DNA of 58,175 nucleotides from Candidatus Magasanikiibacteriota bacterium (GTDB lineage: Bacteria > Patescibacteriota > Patescibacteriia > Magasanikbacterales > UBA922), in the NCBI GenBank assembly GCA_003518365.1, contig DOYU01000013.1, positions 12,974 through 71,148 on the forward strand, in the 5' to 3' direction. Shown piece after piece: positions 33,790 through 43,546 of this stretch. A program made the position numbers and the translations under genes. Below the pieces are notes generated by a model. It did no database searches. It was given only the letters and a program-made list of their open reading frames with translations, and had not been told where the DNA came from. Numbering within the stretch: the first letter of the stretch is position 1; each line of letters begins with the position of its first letter.

Positions 33790-34601
33790 GGAAGCTTTTC
33801 CCCTTGTATAATTACTACATAAAGAGGAGAGCATACTGGTAATACTCTGTCTAGCTTGCTGCAATATTTAATACATGTTGCATAAAAATGAGAATCTCTC
33901 AATGTGTCTTTTCTAAAGAAAAAAACAGGAATCGTAATCAAAAAAAGATGAGCTAAGAAAGAAAAAACTCCACCTAATCTATATACGGTGTATGGTTGCC
34001 CTGAAAATAACCCTTTTATACGTTTAGGGGTATATTGTCTAAATCCATGCCACAGATATAAAAACAGTGACCAAAATGATGGGACGATATGAATTTGAAC
34101 TGTATGAGTATCCCTTATCCATCCACGACACTTTTCTACTGTCAACGTATCATCATCAATATGCTCTAATGATGTATTAGAACAGATGACATCAAAGGTA
34201 TCTGTGGTTTCCCATTTTTCTATAGGAGACTCTACAAATGACGTTTGGAAAGCACCATGTGAGGTGATATCAAATTTTGGATGTTTTTCAATATCCACAC
34301 CGGTATAGGTTCCTGTATATCCGAGTACTTCAAAGACATCGCGAAGATATCCTGATCCACATCCAATATCCAACATATGAATTTCCTTTTGGTGCACAAA
34401 TGTGGGTATCTGAGATAAAAGAAATTCATCAAGATATAATCGACCAGGAGATCGACCAGACACATCAGATATATGTTTTGGTGCCCAATACGTTGATGTT
34501 ACAGAGGTCCACATACCGCCTATTCCCCTCATAAGATTATAGAACAAATACCAGATACCTTTAGGGACGCTAAGTCCATTGTCTGCTGAAAATTCTTTCA
34601 T
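33786..34601 (-). CDS. Class I SAM-dependent methyltransferase with membrane-like C-terminus
   Basis: 271 residues. Motif I MLDIGCGSGYLRDVF, acidic loop GVDIEKHPKFDI, DTFDVICSNTSLEHIDDD. A long hydrophobic stretch follows (VFSFLAHLFLITIPVFFF, about 207-224), suggesting membrane association. The N-terminal SADNGLSV resembles the Ugd segment SADSGHNV at DNA level too, so the start of the gene may derive from ugd. Substrate unknown. Confidence 0.75.
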   Translation of the reverse strand: MKEFSADNGLSVPKGIWYLFYNLMRGIGGMWTSVTSTYWAPKHISDVSGRSPGRLYLDEFLLSQIPTFVHQKEIHMLDIGCGSGYLRDVFEVLGYTGTYTGVDIEKHPKFDITSHGAFQTSFVESPIEKWETTDTFDVICSNTSLEHIDDDTLTVEKCRGWIRDTHTVQIHIVPSFWSLFLYLWHGFRQYTPKRIKGLFSGQPYTVYRLGGVFSFLAHLFLITIPVFFFRKDTLRDSHFYATCIKYCSKLDRVLPVCSPLYVVIIQGEKLP

Positions 34602-34621
34602 AGATTCTGATGCCGTTATAT

Positions 34622-35422
34622 CTAGCTATTTTTTGATTGCTTTGTCAATTTTTTAATGATAATTTCCTGATTCATCGTAATATTTTTTTTAAATCGTAAA
34701 TAATCCCATAGTTTGGCAAATCTACCAATCGCAGAGGTATGTGGGCGGTACAATCGATACCACACAATATCACTTTTTTTTATCAATAACTGATCAATAT
34801 CTTTTTCAGTAACAAAGTTTATAGTTTCAAAAAAAGGAGTCCACTTTCCAATGAATTTCATATAGAGTGTTCTCATTCTTTTTGGGAAAAAAGTAGGAAA
34901 AGGTATTTTATAATGCCGTTCATAGAGAAAGGCATAGTTTGGCGTATTTATATATATCTTTCCCCCTGGTTTTGTCACACGGATTATTTGTTCCAGACAC
35001 TGGTTAATATCATCGACATGCTCAATGACCGTAAAGCAATGAACAATGTCAAACATGTTGTCCTCAAAGGAAAGTGTTTCACACGGTTCTTGTTTAAATT
35101 TTTCCCTTGGAATATTTGCCTGATCACATTGTAGATGTATAATGGTCATCTCTTCTTCACAGGGTTCTATGCCATACACGTCTACACCAAATTCTTTTTC
35201 AAGTACTATAGCAAGTCCCCCAGTCCCAGCCCCAATGATACAATGGCGTTGATTTTGAAATGACACATCAAGCAACGCTTCCATTTCTTTCATTCGTGTT
35301 GATTCTAACTGATCTTCCTTCAATCTTTGCGCTGTTCTTTCTTGCCAGTCGGGAAGTTTGCAACTATCCCGATAATATTTCGTATAGTATGTCTTGATTT
35401 TGTCCTCTAGTATCTTATCCAT
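34622..35422 (-). CDS. Class I SAM-dependent methyltransferase
   Basis: 266 residues. Motif I CIIGAGTGGLAIVLE, VYGIEPCEEE, FDIVHCFTVIEHVDD, RVTKPGGKIYINTPN. The first 55 residues are a charged helical region. The ATG lies within the last 8 bases of the deacetylase-like gene, so they are coupled. Expected to modify the glycan. Confidence 0.85.
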   Translation of the reverse strand: MDKILEDKIKTYYTKYYRDSCKLPDWQERTAQRLKEDQLESTRMKEMEALLDVSFQNQRHCIIGAGTGGLAIVLEKEFGVDVYGIEPCEEEMTIIHLQCDQANIPREKFKQEPCETLSFEDNMFDIVHCFTVIEHVDDINQCLEQIIRVTKPGGKIYINTPNYAFLYERHYKIPFPTFFPKRMRTLYMKFIGKWTPFFETINFVTEKDIDQLLIKKSDIVWYRLYRPHTSAIGRFAKLWDYLRFKKNITMNQEIIIKKLTKQSKNS

Positions 35423-36161
35423 AAAAATTTACAATTTGTTTGTTAAGCCATGTAAGACCATAGCGTTTTAATTCCATGTCATGAAAATAAAACATATTTT
35501 CTCCATCATGAATAAACTGTATATCCGTTAATTTTTCATTAGAATCTTGCATATATTGATTACAAATCACTTTCTTGAGATTGGTACCCTGCATAGCATA
35601 ATATGTTTTGATACTCCATATATTTCCGGGTGGAACTAAAATTTCTACCGGTCTGGCAAAAAATTCTTCCAAGATTTTTTGTGATTTTTGAATATGTTCA
35701 GTATGATATGATTGATCAAATTTTGGATAAAACTCTCTGTGAAATTCTCGATTTGAGTGCCAAAAAGAAGGAAGGTGTTTCCCTATTACGCAATGCGTTA
35801 ACCCATGATTCGCAATGAATATATCTCCTTTGTCAGCAGCGTCTTTCAAAATAGCCGCCTCCTCAGGAAATTTATCTGGAAATGGGGTAAGTGTCCCATC
35901 TTGCTCCACCCAGGTTGCCGTAATGGCAACAATGGGAACAATACGATGATGTTTTAACATTTGCAATATTGCTTGCCACTCATCAGAGGTGAGTTCATTA
36001 TATCTCGCCCATTTGCGGAAAGGCCACATTCGTTTAAAAAACCACACATTTGCAAAGGGGAAATAAAAATATGGAATTCCTCGAAAACGAAAGGTTTTTT
36101 TTCCATGCTGATTGTACCACTTACTTGATGCACCAATGTCATCAATACGGAAGGCAATCAT
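35415..36161 (-). CDS. Polysaccharide deacetylase-like protein
   Basis: About 248 residues from ATG 36161, two bases after the preceding stop. It begins MIAFRIDDIGAS, with the Asp-Asp pair of NodB/DUF2334-type deacetylases. VPIVAITATW and IFIANHGLTHCV carry the His pair (H-x3-H), and ILVPPGNIWS follows. Metal-dependent deacetylation of an N-acetyl sugar is plausible. No signal peptide, so it would act in the cytoplasm on a precursor, which is unusual. Confidence 0.65.
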   Translation of the reverse strand: MIAFRIDDIGASSKWYNQHGKKTFRFRGIPYFYFPFANVWFFKRMWPFRKWARYNELTSDEWQAILQMLKHHRIVPIVAITATWVEQDGTLTPFPDKFPEEAAILKDAADKGDIFIANHGLTHCVIGKHLPSFWHSNREFHREFYPKFDQSYHTEHIQKSQKILEEFFARPVEILVPPGNIWSIKTYYAMQGTNLKKVICNQYMQDSNEKLTDIQFIHDGENMFYFHDMELKRYGLTWLNKQIVNFYG

Positions 36162-36162
36162 A

Positions 36163-36795
36163 TTATTTTTTAACCACAATAAATTGTCCTGAATAAAATT
36201 CGTCCACCTGTTTATGCAATCCAAATAGCTTCACACTCCCAACATACAACAGTACACATGGAAACAACACCACGTACTTTCCAAATCCCAAATAACGTCC
36301 CCAGGAACGCAAAAACGCCAGTCTACACGCATCCCATATCACGGTCCACTTATTTCCCATAGGAGTAAAAGAAACCTCTGAAAAATACTTTGATATCATT
36401 TTTTTTGCAAATTGATCTGTGAAACGTATATTGTCTTTATGATCAGGATACATGAATGGTATACTGATAATCGCATACGATTCCGGTTTCAGAAGACGAG
36501 ATATCTCCATAAAAGCAGCTTCATAATTGGTAAGATATTCGACTACTTCTGTACACACAATACCGTCATAGGTAGCATCGGGGATGTCGAGCCCACGCTC
36601 GATATCGCCAAACACAATATTATTTTCTGCATCAGGATGTATATCTACAGCATCGACAGCTGCATGAAAATATGCGTCGTATCTCCTGCGCTCTGAGCCG
36701 ACATCCAAGATCTTCCCAGAAAACATGTCCGCATGTTTTTTTAGTAGATCTTCTAGGATATTCCTGTGCCATGTTTGTGTGAGAAAACGCAACAT
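36163..36795 (-). CDS. Class I SAM-dependent methyltransferase
   Basis: 210 residues. Motif I KILDVGSERRRYDAYF is atypical (GSERRR in place of the glycine-rich loop). Acidic loop AVDIHPDAEN; DGIVCTEVVEYL; LLKPESYAIISIPF. A hydrophobic stretch near the end (YVVLFPCVLLYVGSVKLFG) suggests membrane contact. Confidence 0.75.
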   Translation of the reverse strand: MLRFLTQTWHRNILEDLLKKHADMFSGKILDVGSERRRYDAYFHAAVDAVDIHPDAENNIVFGDIERGLDIPDATYDGIVCTEVVEYLTNYEAAFMEISRLLKPESYAIISIPFMYPDHKDNIRFTDQFAKKMISKYFSEVSFTPMGNKWTVIWDACRLAFLRSWGRYLGFGKYVVLFPCVLLYVGSVKLFGLHKQVDEFYSGQFIVVKK

Positions 36796-36806
36796 ATCAA
36801 TATTCG

Positions 36807-37811
36807 CTAGTAGACAATCTTGTCAACAAGTTTAATAAAAGCAAAAATACATGTTGCTTTTAGCTTCAACCATAACAATACAATACGTTTTGTCAAGACA
36901 TTCCGTTTCAAAATACAGTGTTCAAAAAAAATGATATAGGCAGAGGCCGCATCTGGATGCCACCCGGCAAGTCGTTCAGATATAGCATCATATGATGCTA
37001 TACAGGTGTCTATCGCTTGTAAAATATCTTCTTTTTTTTGATATAAAACACCACGATCACCAATAATTTCTTTGTTAGCTCCACTATCCAAAGCCACAAC
37101 AGGCAATCCCAGGCTCATTGCTTCCACAATCGCATTAGAACAAGCTTCATGTGCTGCCGCACTCACATATATCTGTGAGGCATCCATAATTTCTGCCAAG
37201 GCATCACTTTCTTTTGGTGACACATGAACAATATGTTCAAACGTATATGTTGTATTGCCAATAAATGTAAATTGAAATTTCTTTCCAATCTGTTGATCCA
37301 GATACGCAACATGTTCTCCACCCTTCAGTTTGTTTGCTGACCAACTTGAAGAAACAATATGAATCTTTTCCTTCTGCTGTCTAGATATATTTCTTTTTTT
37401 ATATTGAAATATACTTCTGTCAGCGCTATTATGAATTACGGTTGCATGAATTGATTCGTGAATTCCCAAAGCTGTAAACTTTTCTTTTGACCACGCAGAC
37501 TGAAAAATAATTCCATCAGCGCATGCGTTTACTACTGACACAACCAATCTATCCATACTTTTCCAGTGCCACCCACGATGGAGATAAAATAAAGGTCCGA
37601 GACGAAATATATATTTCTTTTCAGGATATTTCTTTTTCAGATGAAGGCTCTCTTGGAGGCGTTGATAGCTATCGATCAAAATAATATCTGCGTCGTGAGG
37701 AGTGAGTGCCAATACAGCACGTTGCTCAAATTTTTTTTTGAGCAAACGAAAAAATTGATTGGCTCCACCCCACGCCCCTTCTTTAATGTCCTTTAGGATA
37801 AAAATTTTCAT
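36807..37811 (-). CDS. Glycosyltransferase family 4
   Basis: 334 residues. GT-B features: WGGANQFFRLLKK in the N-terminal domain, VIHNSADRSIF, then the C-terminal site AAHEACSNAIVEAMSLGLPVVALDSGAN with its Glu pair. Overlaps the upstream methyltransferase by four bases (ATGA). Confidence 0.85.
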   Translation of the reverse strand: MKIFILKDIKEGAWGGANQFFRLLKKKFEQRAVLALTPHDADIILIDSYQRLQESLHLKKKYPEKKYIFRLGPLFYLHRGWHWKSMDRLVVSVVNACADGIIFQSAWSKEKFTALGIHESIHATVIHNSADRSIFQYKKRNISRQQKEKIHIVSSSWSANKLKGGEHVAYLDQQIGKKFQFTFIGNTTYTFEHIVHVSPKESDALAEIMDASQIYVSAAAHEACSNAIVEAMSLGLPVVALDSGANKEIIGDRGVLYQKKEDILQAIDTCIASYDAISERLAGWHPDAASAYIIFFEHCILKRNVLTKRIVLLWLKLKATCIFAFIKLVDKIVY

Positions 37812-38710
37812 GCGTTCTTTTTTCTCACCACGGTGCGCATCATTGTCTTAGTATATGACAATTCTCCTTCTATTACGTCATAATGATGCTTTATATAATC
37901 TAGCACTGATGTCCTTTGATCTACCGCTTCTTGTGTATCTAATTTTGTACCATCAGAAAGAAAGAAATCAAATACAAAATAACCACCTGGTTTCAGATGT
38001 GTGGTCAGATGATCAACAATTTCTTTTGGATTCTGCACATGCTCCAATACCGTCATACAAAAAATAATATTGTAATCATCATGTGGCAATGGCGGTAGTA
38101 TTGCAGGATCAATATCAATGCACGTGACACCAAATTGTTTCAATCGGAATTTTGCATAGTGATAGGTGAATTGCTGGATGTCAGCAATAGTAAAATCAAA
38201 ATGATCTAGTCCATCGTTGATAAGCCCAGTCACAATCGGTGCAATACCAGCTCCATATTCTAATACTTTATCACCTCGAGAAAAATATTTTCGTAAAGGA
38301 TAGTAATGCCAGGGATTTAATCCATATTTATAGACCGCACCAAAAATACTATATACATTGCGTGGCTCTTGCCATGCATATAAAAAATTGTCACGATGCG
38401 CGCCCGTTTCCACTTCTACATCCTGATACCGTTGGCGATATACTCCTCTCAAAAAGTGAAAGTCATGAAATCTCAAAGGTCGTCCACTGAGCACTTTATT
38501 CCAATATTCTTCAAATTCATCAAACCACCCACGGATGAGACCAGCATCAACAAAACGTGTATACCACCCAAGTACATAGAGTCCTTTATCAACATATCTT
38601 CGAAACCAACCTCGTTGACGCTTTACAGTTCCAATAGTTGCGTTTGGTGCATTGATTTCCTTATGTTTTGCAACAATATCCAATTGGATATCATCAAATA
38701 TATTTGCCAT
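37808..38710 (-). CDS. Class I SAM-dependent methyltransferase
   Basis: 300 residues. A roughly 120-residue N-terminal extension precedes motif I KVLEYGAGIAPIVTGL; then FTIADIQQ, YNIIFCMTVLEHVQNP and HLKPGGYFVFDFF. The extension contains aromatic-rich segments (RGWFRRYVDKGLYVLGWYTR). Probable glycan methyltransferase. Confidence 0.82.
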   Translation of the reverse strand: MANIFDDIQLDIVAKHKEINAPNATIGTVKRQRGWFRRYVDKGLYVLGWYTRFVDAGLIRGWFDEFEEYWNKVLSGRPLRFHDFHFLRGVYRQRYQDVEVETGAHRDNFLYAWQEPRNVYSIFGAVYKYGLNPWHYYPLRKYFSRGDKVLEYGAGIAPIVTGLINDGLDHFDFTIADIQQFTYHYAKFRLKQFGVTCIDIDPAILPPLPHDDYNIIFCMTVLEHVQNPKEIVDHLTTHLKPGGYFVFDFFLSDGTKLDTQEAVDQRTSVLDYIKHHYDVIEGELSYTKTMMRTVVRKKNA

Positions 38711-38721
38711 ATAGGGATATA

Positions 38722-40521
38722 CTATGAATTAATATTTTGTAAATGCCAATACAATCCTTTTTTTTCTATCAGTTCAGCATGTGTCCCTTCCTCTTGGACA
38801 CGCCCCTCTGATAACACTATTATCTTGTCAGCATGTTCTATCGTGGATAGTCTGTGCGCGATGGCAATAACCGTAGTACCTTTCAATTGGGTAAAGATAA
38901 TACGCTGAATATCTTGCTCTATAGCCACATCAAGGGAACTGGTGGCTTCATCTAAAAGCAATATGTCAGGCTTTCTAATGAGTGCCCGCGCCAAAGACAA
39001 CCGTTGTCTTTGCCCTCCAGAAAGAGTCTGCCCCCTATCCCCTAATATCGTCTCATACCCATTTGGGAGTGCCATAATGACATCATGAATGTTTGCCATA
39101 GTTGCGGCTTCCTTGATGTCTGCATCGGTTGCGTCTTGTCTTCCATATCGAATATTATTTGCTACTGTGTCATGCAAAATAAGAACATCTTGTGATACAT
39201 ATCCAATATGTGTTCTCCAGGCATGCAAATCTAATGACTGCATATCAGTGCCGTCAATGTGTATACTCCCTGACGTGGGGATATACATGCCTGCTATCAA
39301 ATTTGCTAAGGTACTTTTTCCAGCACCGGTTGGTCCAACAAATGCAACAAACGTCCCTTTCTGAATACTAAAATGCACATTGCTCAAGACAGGTTCTTCT
39401 TTTCGATAAGAAAAAGAGACATCTTGAAAAGTAATATCTTTTGAAAATGTTTTTATAATACCTTCTCCTTGTTGTCTTTTTTTTGATCTGGCTGTCGCTA
39501 AGATCATTTCATATTCACGAAATGGTTCTATATACGCGAATACTCCTGAGAGAAGCCGCACAAAATTATTTACTTCAGTATATAACCGTGAGAAGACATA
39601 TATGTATGTCACGACAATGACCAGTGATCCAGATGACACTCCTATACCAGTCTGACTGAGAACGATACCCAGAGACACTAAGATAAGCACCACAATGATT
39701 TCTGAAAATGGCGCCAAGATATTGGAGAATTGAGACCCTCGATATCCATTCATAGCGAGGTCGTGACTTGTCTGCGCAAATCGCTCTTTTTCAATTTTTT
39801 CTGTCCCAAAGATTTTAATCAACGCAATGTTCTGAAACATGTCATTCATACGAAAATGCATATCTGAGACATTTTTGGCCACTCGAAACCCTACTCTGCG
39901 AATTTGAATCAATACAATCCTTGCTAATGGCAAGACTATAAGTCCTGCGAACAAAATCATACCCGTTGTTTTCCAGGAAAGCACGAGAAGCAATACAAAA
40001 AATAAACACAATCGAGTAATGACAATAAAAAAACTCAAGAAAGAAAAAATAAACTGGGCTACATTTTCTGCATAGACCGCGATTCCTCCTACCAGATGTC
40101 CAGCTTTTATTTCATGAAAAAAAGAAAGATCAGCATCGACAATAGCACTAAAGAGATCATTTTGAAGATCTCGTTTGATAAAGTTTGATGTTTTATTTAC
40201 AAAAATGACGTTAAGATACGCAAATACATCTTTCATGATAACCATGAAGAGAAGAAAAACGAGTATCCATGGTATCCACGTAGCACTCTCTGATACATTG
40301 AGTCCATCGATCAAACCACCGACAAAAGGAATTGGCATGTTTTCAGAAGTGGTCTCACCAGCACCAACAAGTCCCTGCAATAGCGGGACGATCGTTCCTA
40401 TACCAAAGCCTTCAAAGAAGGAGCTTAAAAAAGCAGTGAGTATGACAAATACACCCATCTTTTTATATCGGAGAAGATAATACCATGCTTTCTTAAAATA
40501 AATACGTTTTTTTGTTCGCAT
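38722..40521 (-). CDS. ABC exporter, permease-ATPase fusion (candidate glycan flippase)
   Basis: About 599 residues. Six transmembrane helices in the first 330 residues. The ATPase has GPTGAGKSTLANLI (Walker A), LSGGQRQRLSLARAL (signature) and ILLLDEATSSLD (Walker B). It belongs to the MsbA/PglK-like half transporters. No Wzx gene is visible in the locus, so this is the best candidate to flip the lipid-linked glycan. ATG 40545 is an alternative start; 40521 gives the usual short basic N-terminus. Confidence 0.88.
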   Translation of the reverse strand: MRTKKRIYFKKAWYYLLRYKKMGVFVILTAFLSSFFEGFGIGTIVPLLQGLVGAGETTSENMPIPFVGGLIDGLNVSESATWIPWILVFLLFMVIMKDVFAYLNVIFVNKTSNFIKRDLQNDLFSAIVDADLSFFHEIKAGHLVGGIAVYAENVAQFIFSFLSFFIVITRLCLFFVLLLVLSWKTTGMILFAGLIVLPLARIVLIQIRRVGFRVAKNVSDMHFRMNDMFQNIALIKIFGTEKIEKERFAQTSHDLAMNGYRGSQFSNILAPFSEIIVVLILVSLGIVLSQTGIGVSSGSLVIVVTYIYVFSRLYTEVNNFVRLLSGVFAYIEPFREYEMILATARSKKRQQGEGIIKTFSKDITFQDVSFSYRKEEPVLSNVHFSIQKGTFVAFVGPTGAGKSTLANLIAGMYIPTSGSIHIDGTDMQSLDLHAWRTHIGYVSQDVLILHDTVANNIRYGRQDATDADIKEAATMANIHDVIMALPNGYETILGDRGQTLSGGQRQRLSLARALIRKPDILLLDEATSSLDVAIEQDIQRIIFTQLKGTTVIAIAHRLSTIEHADKIIVLSEGRVQEEGTHAELIEKKGLYWHLQNINS

Positions 40522-40556
40522 AAAATCACCTATACGTGGACACATTTCCTTATACT

Positions 40557-41507
40557 TTACTCTTGTAGTCCCCCATTTTTAAAATATGCTATCGTCCTTT
40601 CCAAACCGACAGAAAGTGAAATCTTGGGCTGCCAATCAAGTGTCTTAATAGCCAAAGAAATATCAGGTCTTCGTCTTGTAGGATCATCAGTAGGCAATGC
40701 TTCAAATTTTAATGAAGCATTAGCATTTGTCATAATAATTATTTTTTCAGCAAGTTCTCGTATAGTACATTCTGCAGGATTACCCAGGTTGATTGGACCA
40801 GTTACCTCTGCGGGTGTGTTCATAAGGCGCACCAGTGCATCAATCAAGTCAGACACATAACAAAAACTTCTCGTCTGCGATCCATTACCATATACAGTAA
40901 TATCCTGGTCAGCTAAGGCTTGCATGATAAAATTACTCATCACTCGCCCGTCATCAGGTTGCATTCTTGTCCCATACGTGTTAAAAATTCTTGCTACCTT
41001 TATCTGGAGACCATGCTGCCTATGATAGTCGAAAAATAATGTTTCTGCACATCTTTTTCCCTCATCATAACACGCACGTGGACCTATCGTGCTCACATTT
41101 CCACGGTATGCTTCTACTTGTGGATGGATTTCTGGATCACCATAAATCTCTGATGTTGAGGCTTGCAGAATTTTTGCACCATGTTTTTTTGCCAAACCAA
41201 GCATATTAATTACTCCAATAGTATTTGCTTTAACCGTACGGATTGGATTGTATTGATAATGAACAGGCGATGCAGGACATGCCAGATTGTATATTTCTTC
41301 TATATGTTCATCGATAAACAAAGGATCAATAATATCGTGTTCAATAAACGTGAATCGTGGGTGTTCTAGAAGATCCTCAATATTTTTTTTTGATCCAGTA
41401 AACAAATTATCGACACATATAACAGTATCACCTTCAGCAATGAGGCGATCGCAAAGATGTGAACCAAGAAAGCCGGCACCTCCTGTAACGAGAATTTTTT
41501 TATTCAT
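40557..41507 (-). CDS. UDP-glucuronate decarboxylase (UDP-xylose synthase)
   Basis: 316 residues. GGAGFLGSHLCDRL, CVDNLFTGSKKNI, YNLACPASPVHYQ, STSEIYGDPEIHPQ, catalytic RACYDEGKR and ARIFNTYGTRM form the canonical UXS signature set. Converts UDP-glucuronate from Ugd to UDP-xylose. A diverged paralogue lies at 22988-24016. Confidence 0.92.
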   Translation of the reverse strand: MNKKILVTGGAGFLGSHLCDRLIAEGDTVICVDNLFTGSKKNIEDLLEHPRFTFIEHDIIDPLFIDEHIEEIYNLACPASPVHYQYNPIRTVKANTIGVINMLGLAKKHGAKILQASTSEIYGDPEIHPQVEAYRGNVSTIGPRACYDEGKRCAETLFFDYHRQHGLQIKVARIFNTYGTRMQPDDGRVMSNFIMQALADQDITVYGNGSQTRSFCYVSDLIDALVRLMNTPAEVTGPINLGNPAECTIRELAEKIIIMTNANASLKFEALPTDDPTRRRPDISLAIKTLDWQPKISLSVGLERTIAYFKNGGLQE

Positions 41508-41515
41508 AGGTATAA

Positions 41516-42826
41516 CTATATATGAAAGCTTTCTATGGTGCTATTCTGTTTTCCCCAAGTATCCCCAGTAGTCCATTGACTGGTGCGTGTTTTTAAAAAC
41601 GACCAATTTTGCAAGCCGCTTCTCTCTGCTTTTTCGAGATATTTGATTCTTTGTTCATCTCCGTGCAAGACACTATATTGTCTAGCTTCTTCAGATGTTC
41701 GAGGATTTATCTCATTTCCACCTGCATTGCGAATACGGTGTAGAAATTCATCGTCATCACCACCATATCCTTGTATATCTTCATTATGACCCTTTACATC
41801 CATATACAACTTTAGTGGAATAAACATATTACCATAATTTACTTCCGTACTTACTCTACAATCAATTTTAGCTCTCAAAGAAACAACATCTTTCTCCAGA
41901 TCGCCTATTTTACCGCACCAATAAGCTAAATAGTCTTCACGTAACATAGTATCAATATCAGAAAAAGCAAGTATATTACTTTCTCTTTGAATCGCGCGAG
42001 CACCCAGATTTTTCGCCTTGCAAGAATTAAACTTTTTATTCTCGGTAAGGTGTACGATAGTTATTTGTTTTAAGTCAGAGCTAAAAAAAGGACGATTTTT
42101 TTCAATATACTTCCTTACGCTATCTTGAAAACCATCCTCAGAATAATAATCGACAAGCACTAATTCATATTCTACGCCGCGCTGCGCGACTAACGAAGGC
42201 ATACTTAGTGCCCAGTGAGCCAATCGGTTTTTTATCGTCACTACTAGCGAAACCGTGTATGGCGTTTTCCGCTCGTATAATGGAATATCATCATAAGTAA
42301 ATACAACATCTCCCATACCTTTTACAATGGGGGCGTCTGTTATTACATCTTCTCTAAACATGAGGTCAAATGGCAATCCCTTCATTAAGAGATCACGGGG
42401 AAAACAGTATCCCGATAATAAGGGACGAGCTGAAAATATTGAAGAGGGTGTCAAATTTTTGTATGGGAGAGAAAGAGGTACATTATGGTTATAGGTGTTT
42501 GTAATATATTCTTGAAGACGTGCTTCATAGCCCGCAATAATCGTATCTCTTGTGCTGTGAAAAACTACAAAATCACAAGAGGTATATGTCAAGGCTTTCG
42601 CAACTATTTCTTGAGGCTTTATTCTCTCTGTTTCAACAATCACATGTATATTATTTACTGGATTCATATCATTACTATCTTGCCAATCTATCCCGTTACA
42701 TAGAATAATTACCTCGATAGGTATATGTAAAATGTGTTTCGACAGGGAACTCAAAAAACGATTGAGAAACTCTTGTTCTCCATCATATTGGACCAAAAAA
42801 CTTACTATCGGTCTTTTCTTCATCAT
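41516..42826 (-). CDS. Two-domain GT-A glycosyltransferase
   Basis: About 436 residues from ATG 42826. The N-terminal half (PIVSFLVQYDGEQEFLNRFL) looks like a GT2 domain without a clear DxD and may be degenerate. The C-terminal half is complete: SLVVTIKNRLAHWALSMPSL, ELVLVDYYSEDG, AKNLGARAI, FSDIDTML (DxD) and GYGGDDDEFLHRI, like galactosyltransferase-type domains. Start is uncertain: GTG 42850 also possible. Confidence 0.8.
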   Translation of the reverse strand: MMKKRPIVSFLVQYDGEQEFLNRFLSSLSKHILHIPIEVIILCNGIDWQDSNDMNPVNNIHVIVETERIKPQEIVAKALTYTSCDFVVFHSTRDTIIAGYEARLQEYITNTYNHNVPLSLPYKNLTPSSIFSARPLLSGYCFPRDLLMKGLPFDLMFREDVITDAPIVKGMGDVVFTYDDIPLYERKTPYTVSLVVTIKNRLAHWALSMPSLVAQRGVEYELVLVDYYSEDGFQDSVRKYIEKNRPFFSSDLKQITIVHLTENKKFNSCKAKNLGARAIQRESNILAFSDIDTMLREDYLAYWCGKIGDLEKDVVSLRAKIDCRVSTEVNYGNMFIPLKLYMDVKGHNEDIQGYGGDDDEFLHRIRNAGGNEINPRTSEEARQYSVLHGDEQRIKYLEKAERSGLQNWSFLKTRTSQWTTGDTWGKQNSTIESFHI

Positions 42827-42942
42827 ATGATTCAGTATTTTTAAATACACATATCCCCATTCAGCACCATTTGTGTTGCCTATTCTTTTGCGAAATTACC
42901 AATATATCCCTGCTATAGCACACATACGCAAAAAGTATTATC
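42827..42942. other. Intergenic gap in the glycan cluster
   Basis: About 116 bases, one of the larger gaps in the cluster. I see no gene and no convincing promoter or terminator. Confidence 0.4.
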
Positions 42943-43533
42943 TTACACAAGTCCTTTTTCCTTCATGCGTTGCTCTACAATATCGACATCTTCTTTTGTA
43001 TGCACATCATACTCATCTGTTATGTATACCCCACAATTCGTACTGAGTTCTCTCTGGAATACACAATCACGGGTCATCACCCGAAATGCTGCATTTTGAT
43101 TGAGATTTTTATCAACAGAAAAAATTTCTTGTTTTCCATCATCAACCAGTTTTTTTATCGCATTTTCCAGATGCCGTGTCTCTACTTCAGGAGAATTTGC
43201 CTGAAGAATCACGACAATATCAGGATTTTGATTATCACCTTGTGCTTCAATCCATTCGACGGCATGGCGAATAGGAACCATTTTGAACACATGGTCCTCA
43301 GCTAATGCAGGAGGACGAACAATTGAAGATGCGCCAAATGTCTCAGACACGGTCAGTATCTCAGGATCTTCACTCGTCACATACGTACGGTCAATCAGGG
43401 AAGAATTTTTTGTGGCATCAATAGCCCATCCAACCATAGGTTTTCCATGTACAGGATAAATATTTTTTCGCTTTAATCTTTTTGATCCGCCTCGAGCCGG
43501 AATGATTACAACAATATGTTTTTCATGATACAT
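42943..43533 (-). CDS. Cytidylyltransferase of NeuA type
   Basis: Activates an acidic sugar (nonulosonate or similar) with CTP. About 196 residues from ATG 43533. Hallmark IIPARGGSKRLKRKNI, then HGKPMVGWAID, VTSEDPEIL, FGASSIVRPPAL, VILQANSPEVETRHL. Length fits a single-domain CMP-sugar synthetase. It sits in a run with NeuB, separated by one GT2 gene. The longer TTG/ATG frame overlaps the upstream GT2 gene. Confidence 0.85.
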   Translation of the reverse strand: MYHEKHIVVIIPARGGSKRLKRKNIYPVHGKPMVGWAIDATKNSSLIDRTYVTSEDPEILTVSETFGASSIVRPPALAEDHVFKMVPIRHAVEWIEAQGDNQNPDIVVILQANSPEVETRHLENAIKKLVDDGKQEIFSVDKNLNQNAAFRVMTRDCVFQRELSTNCGVYITDEYDVHTKEDVDIVEQRMKEKGLV

Positions 43534-43546
43534 AGAATTCTTTGCA

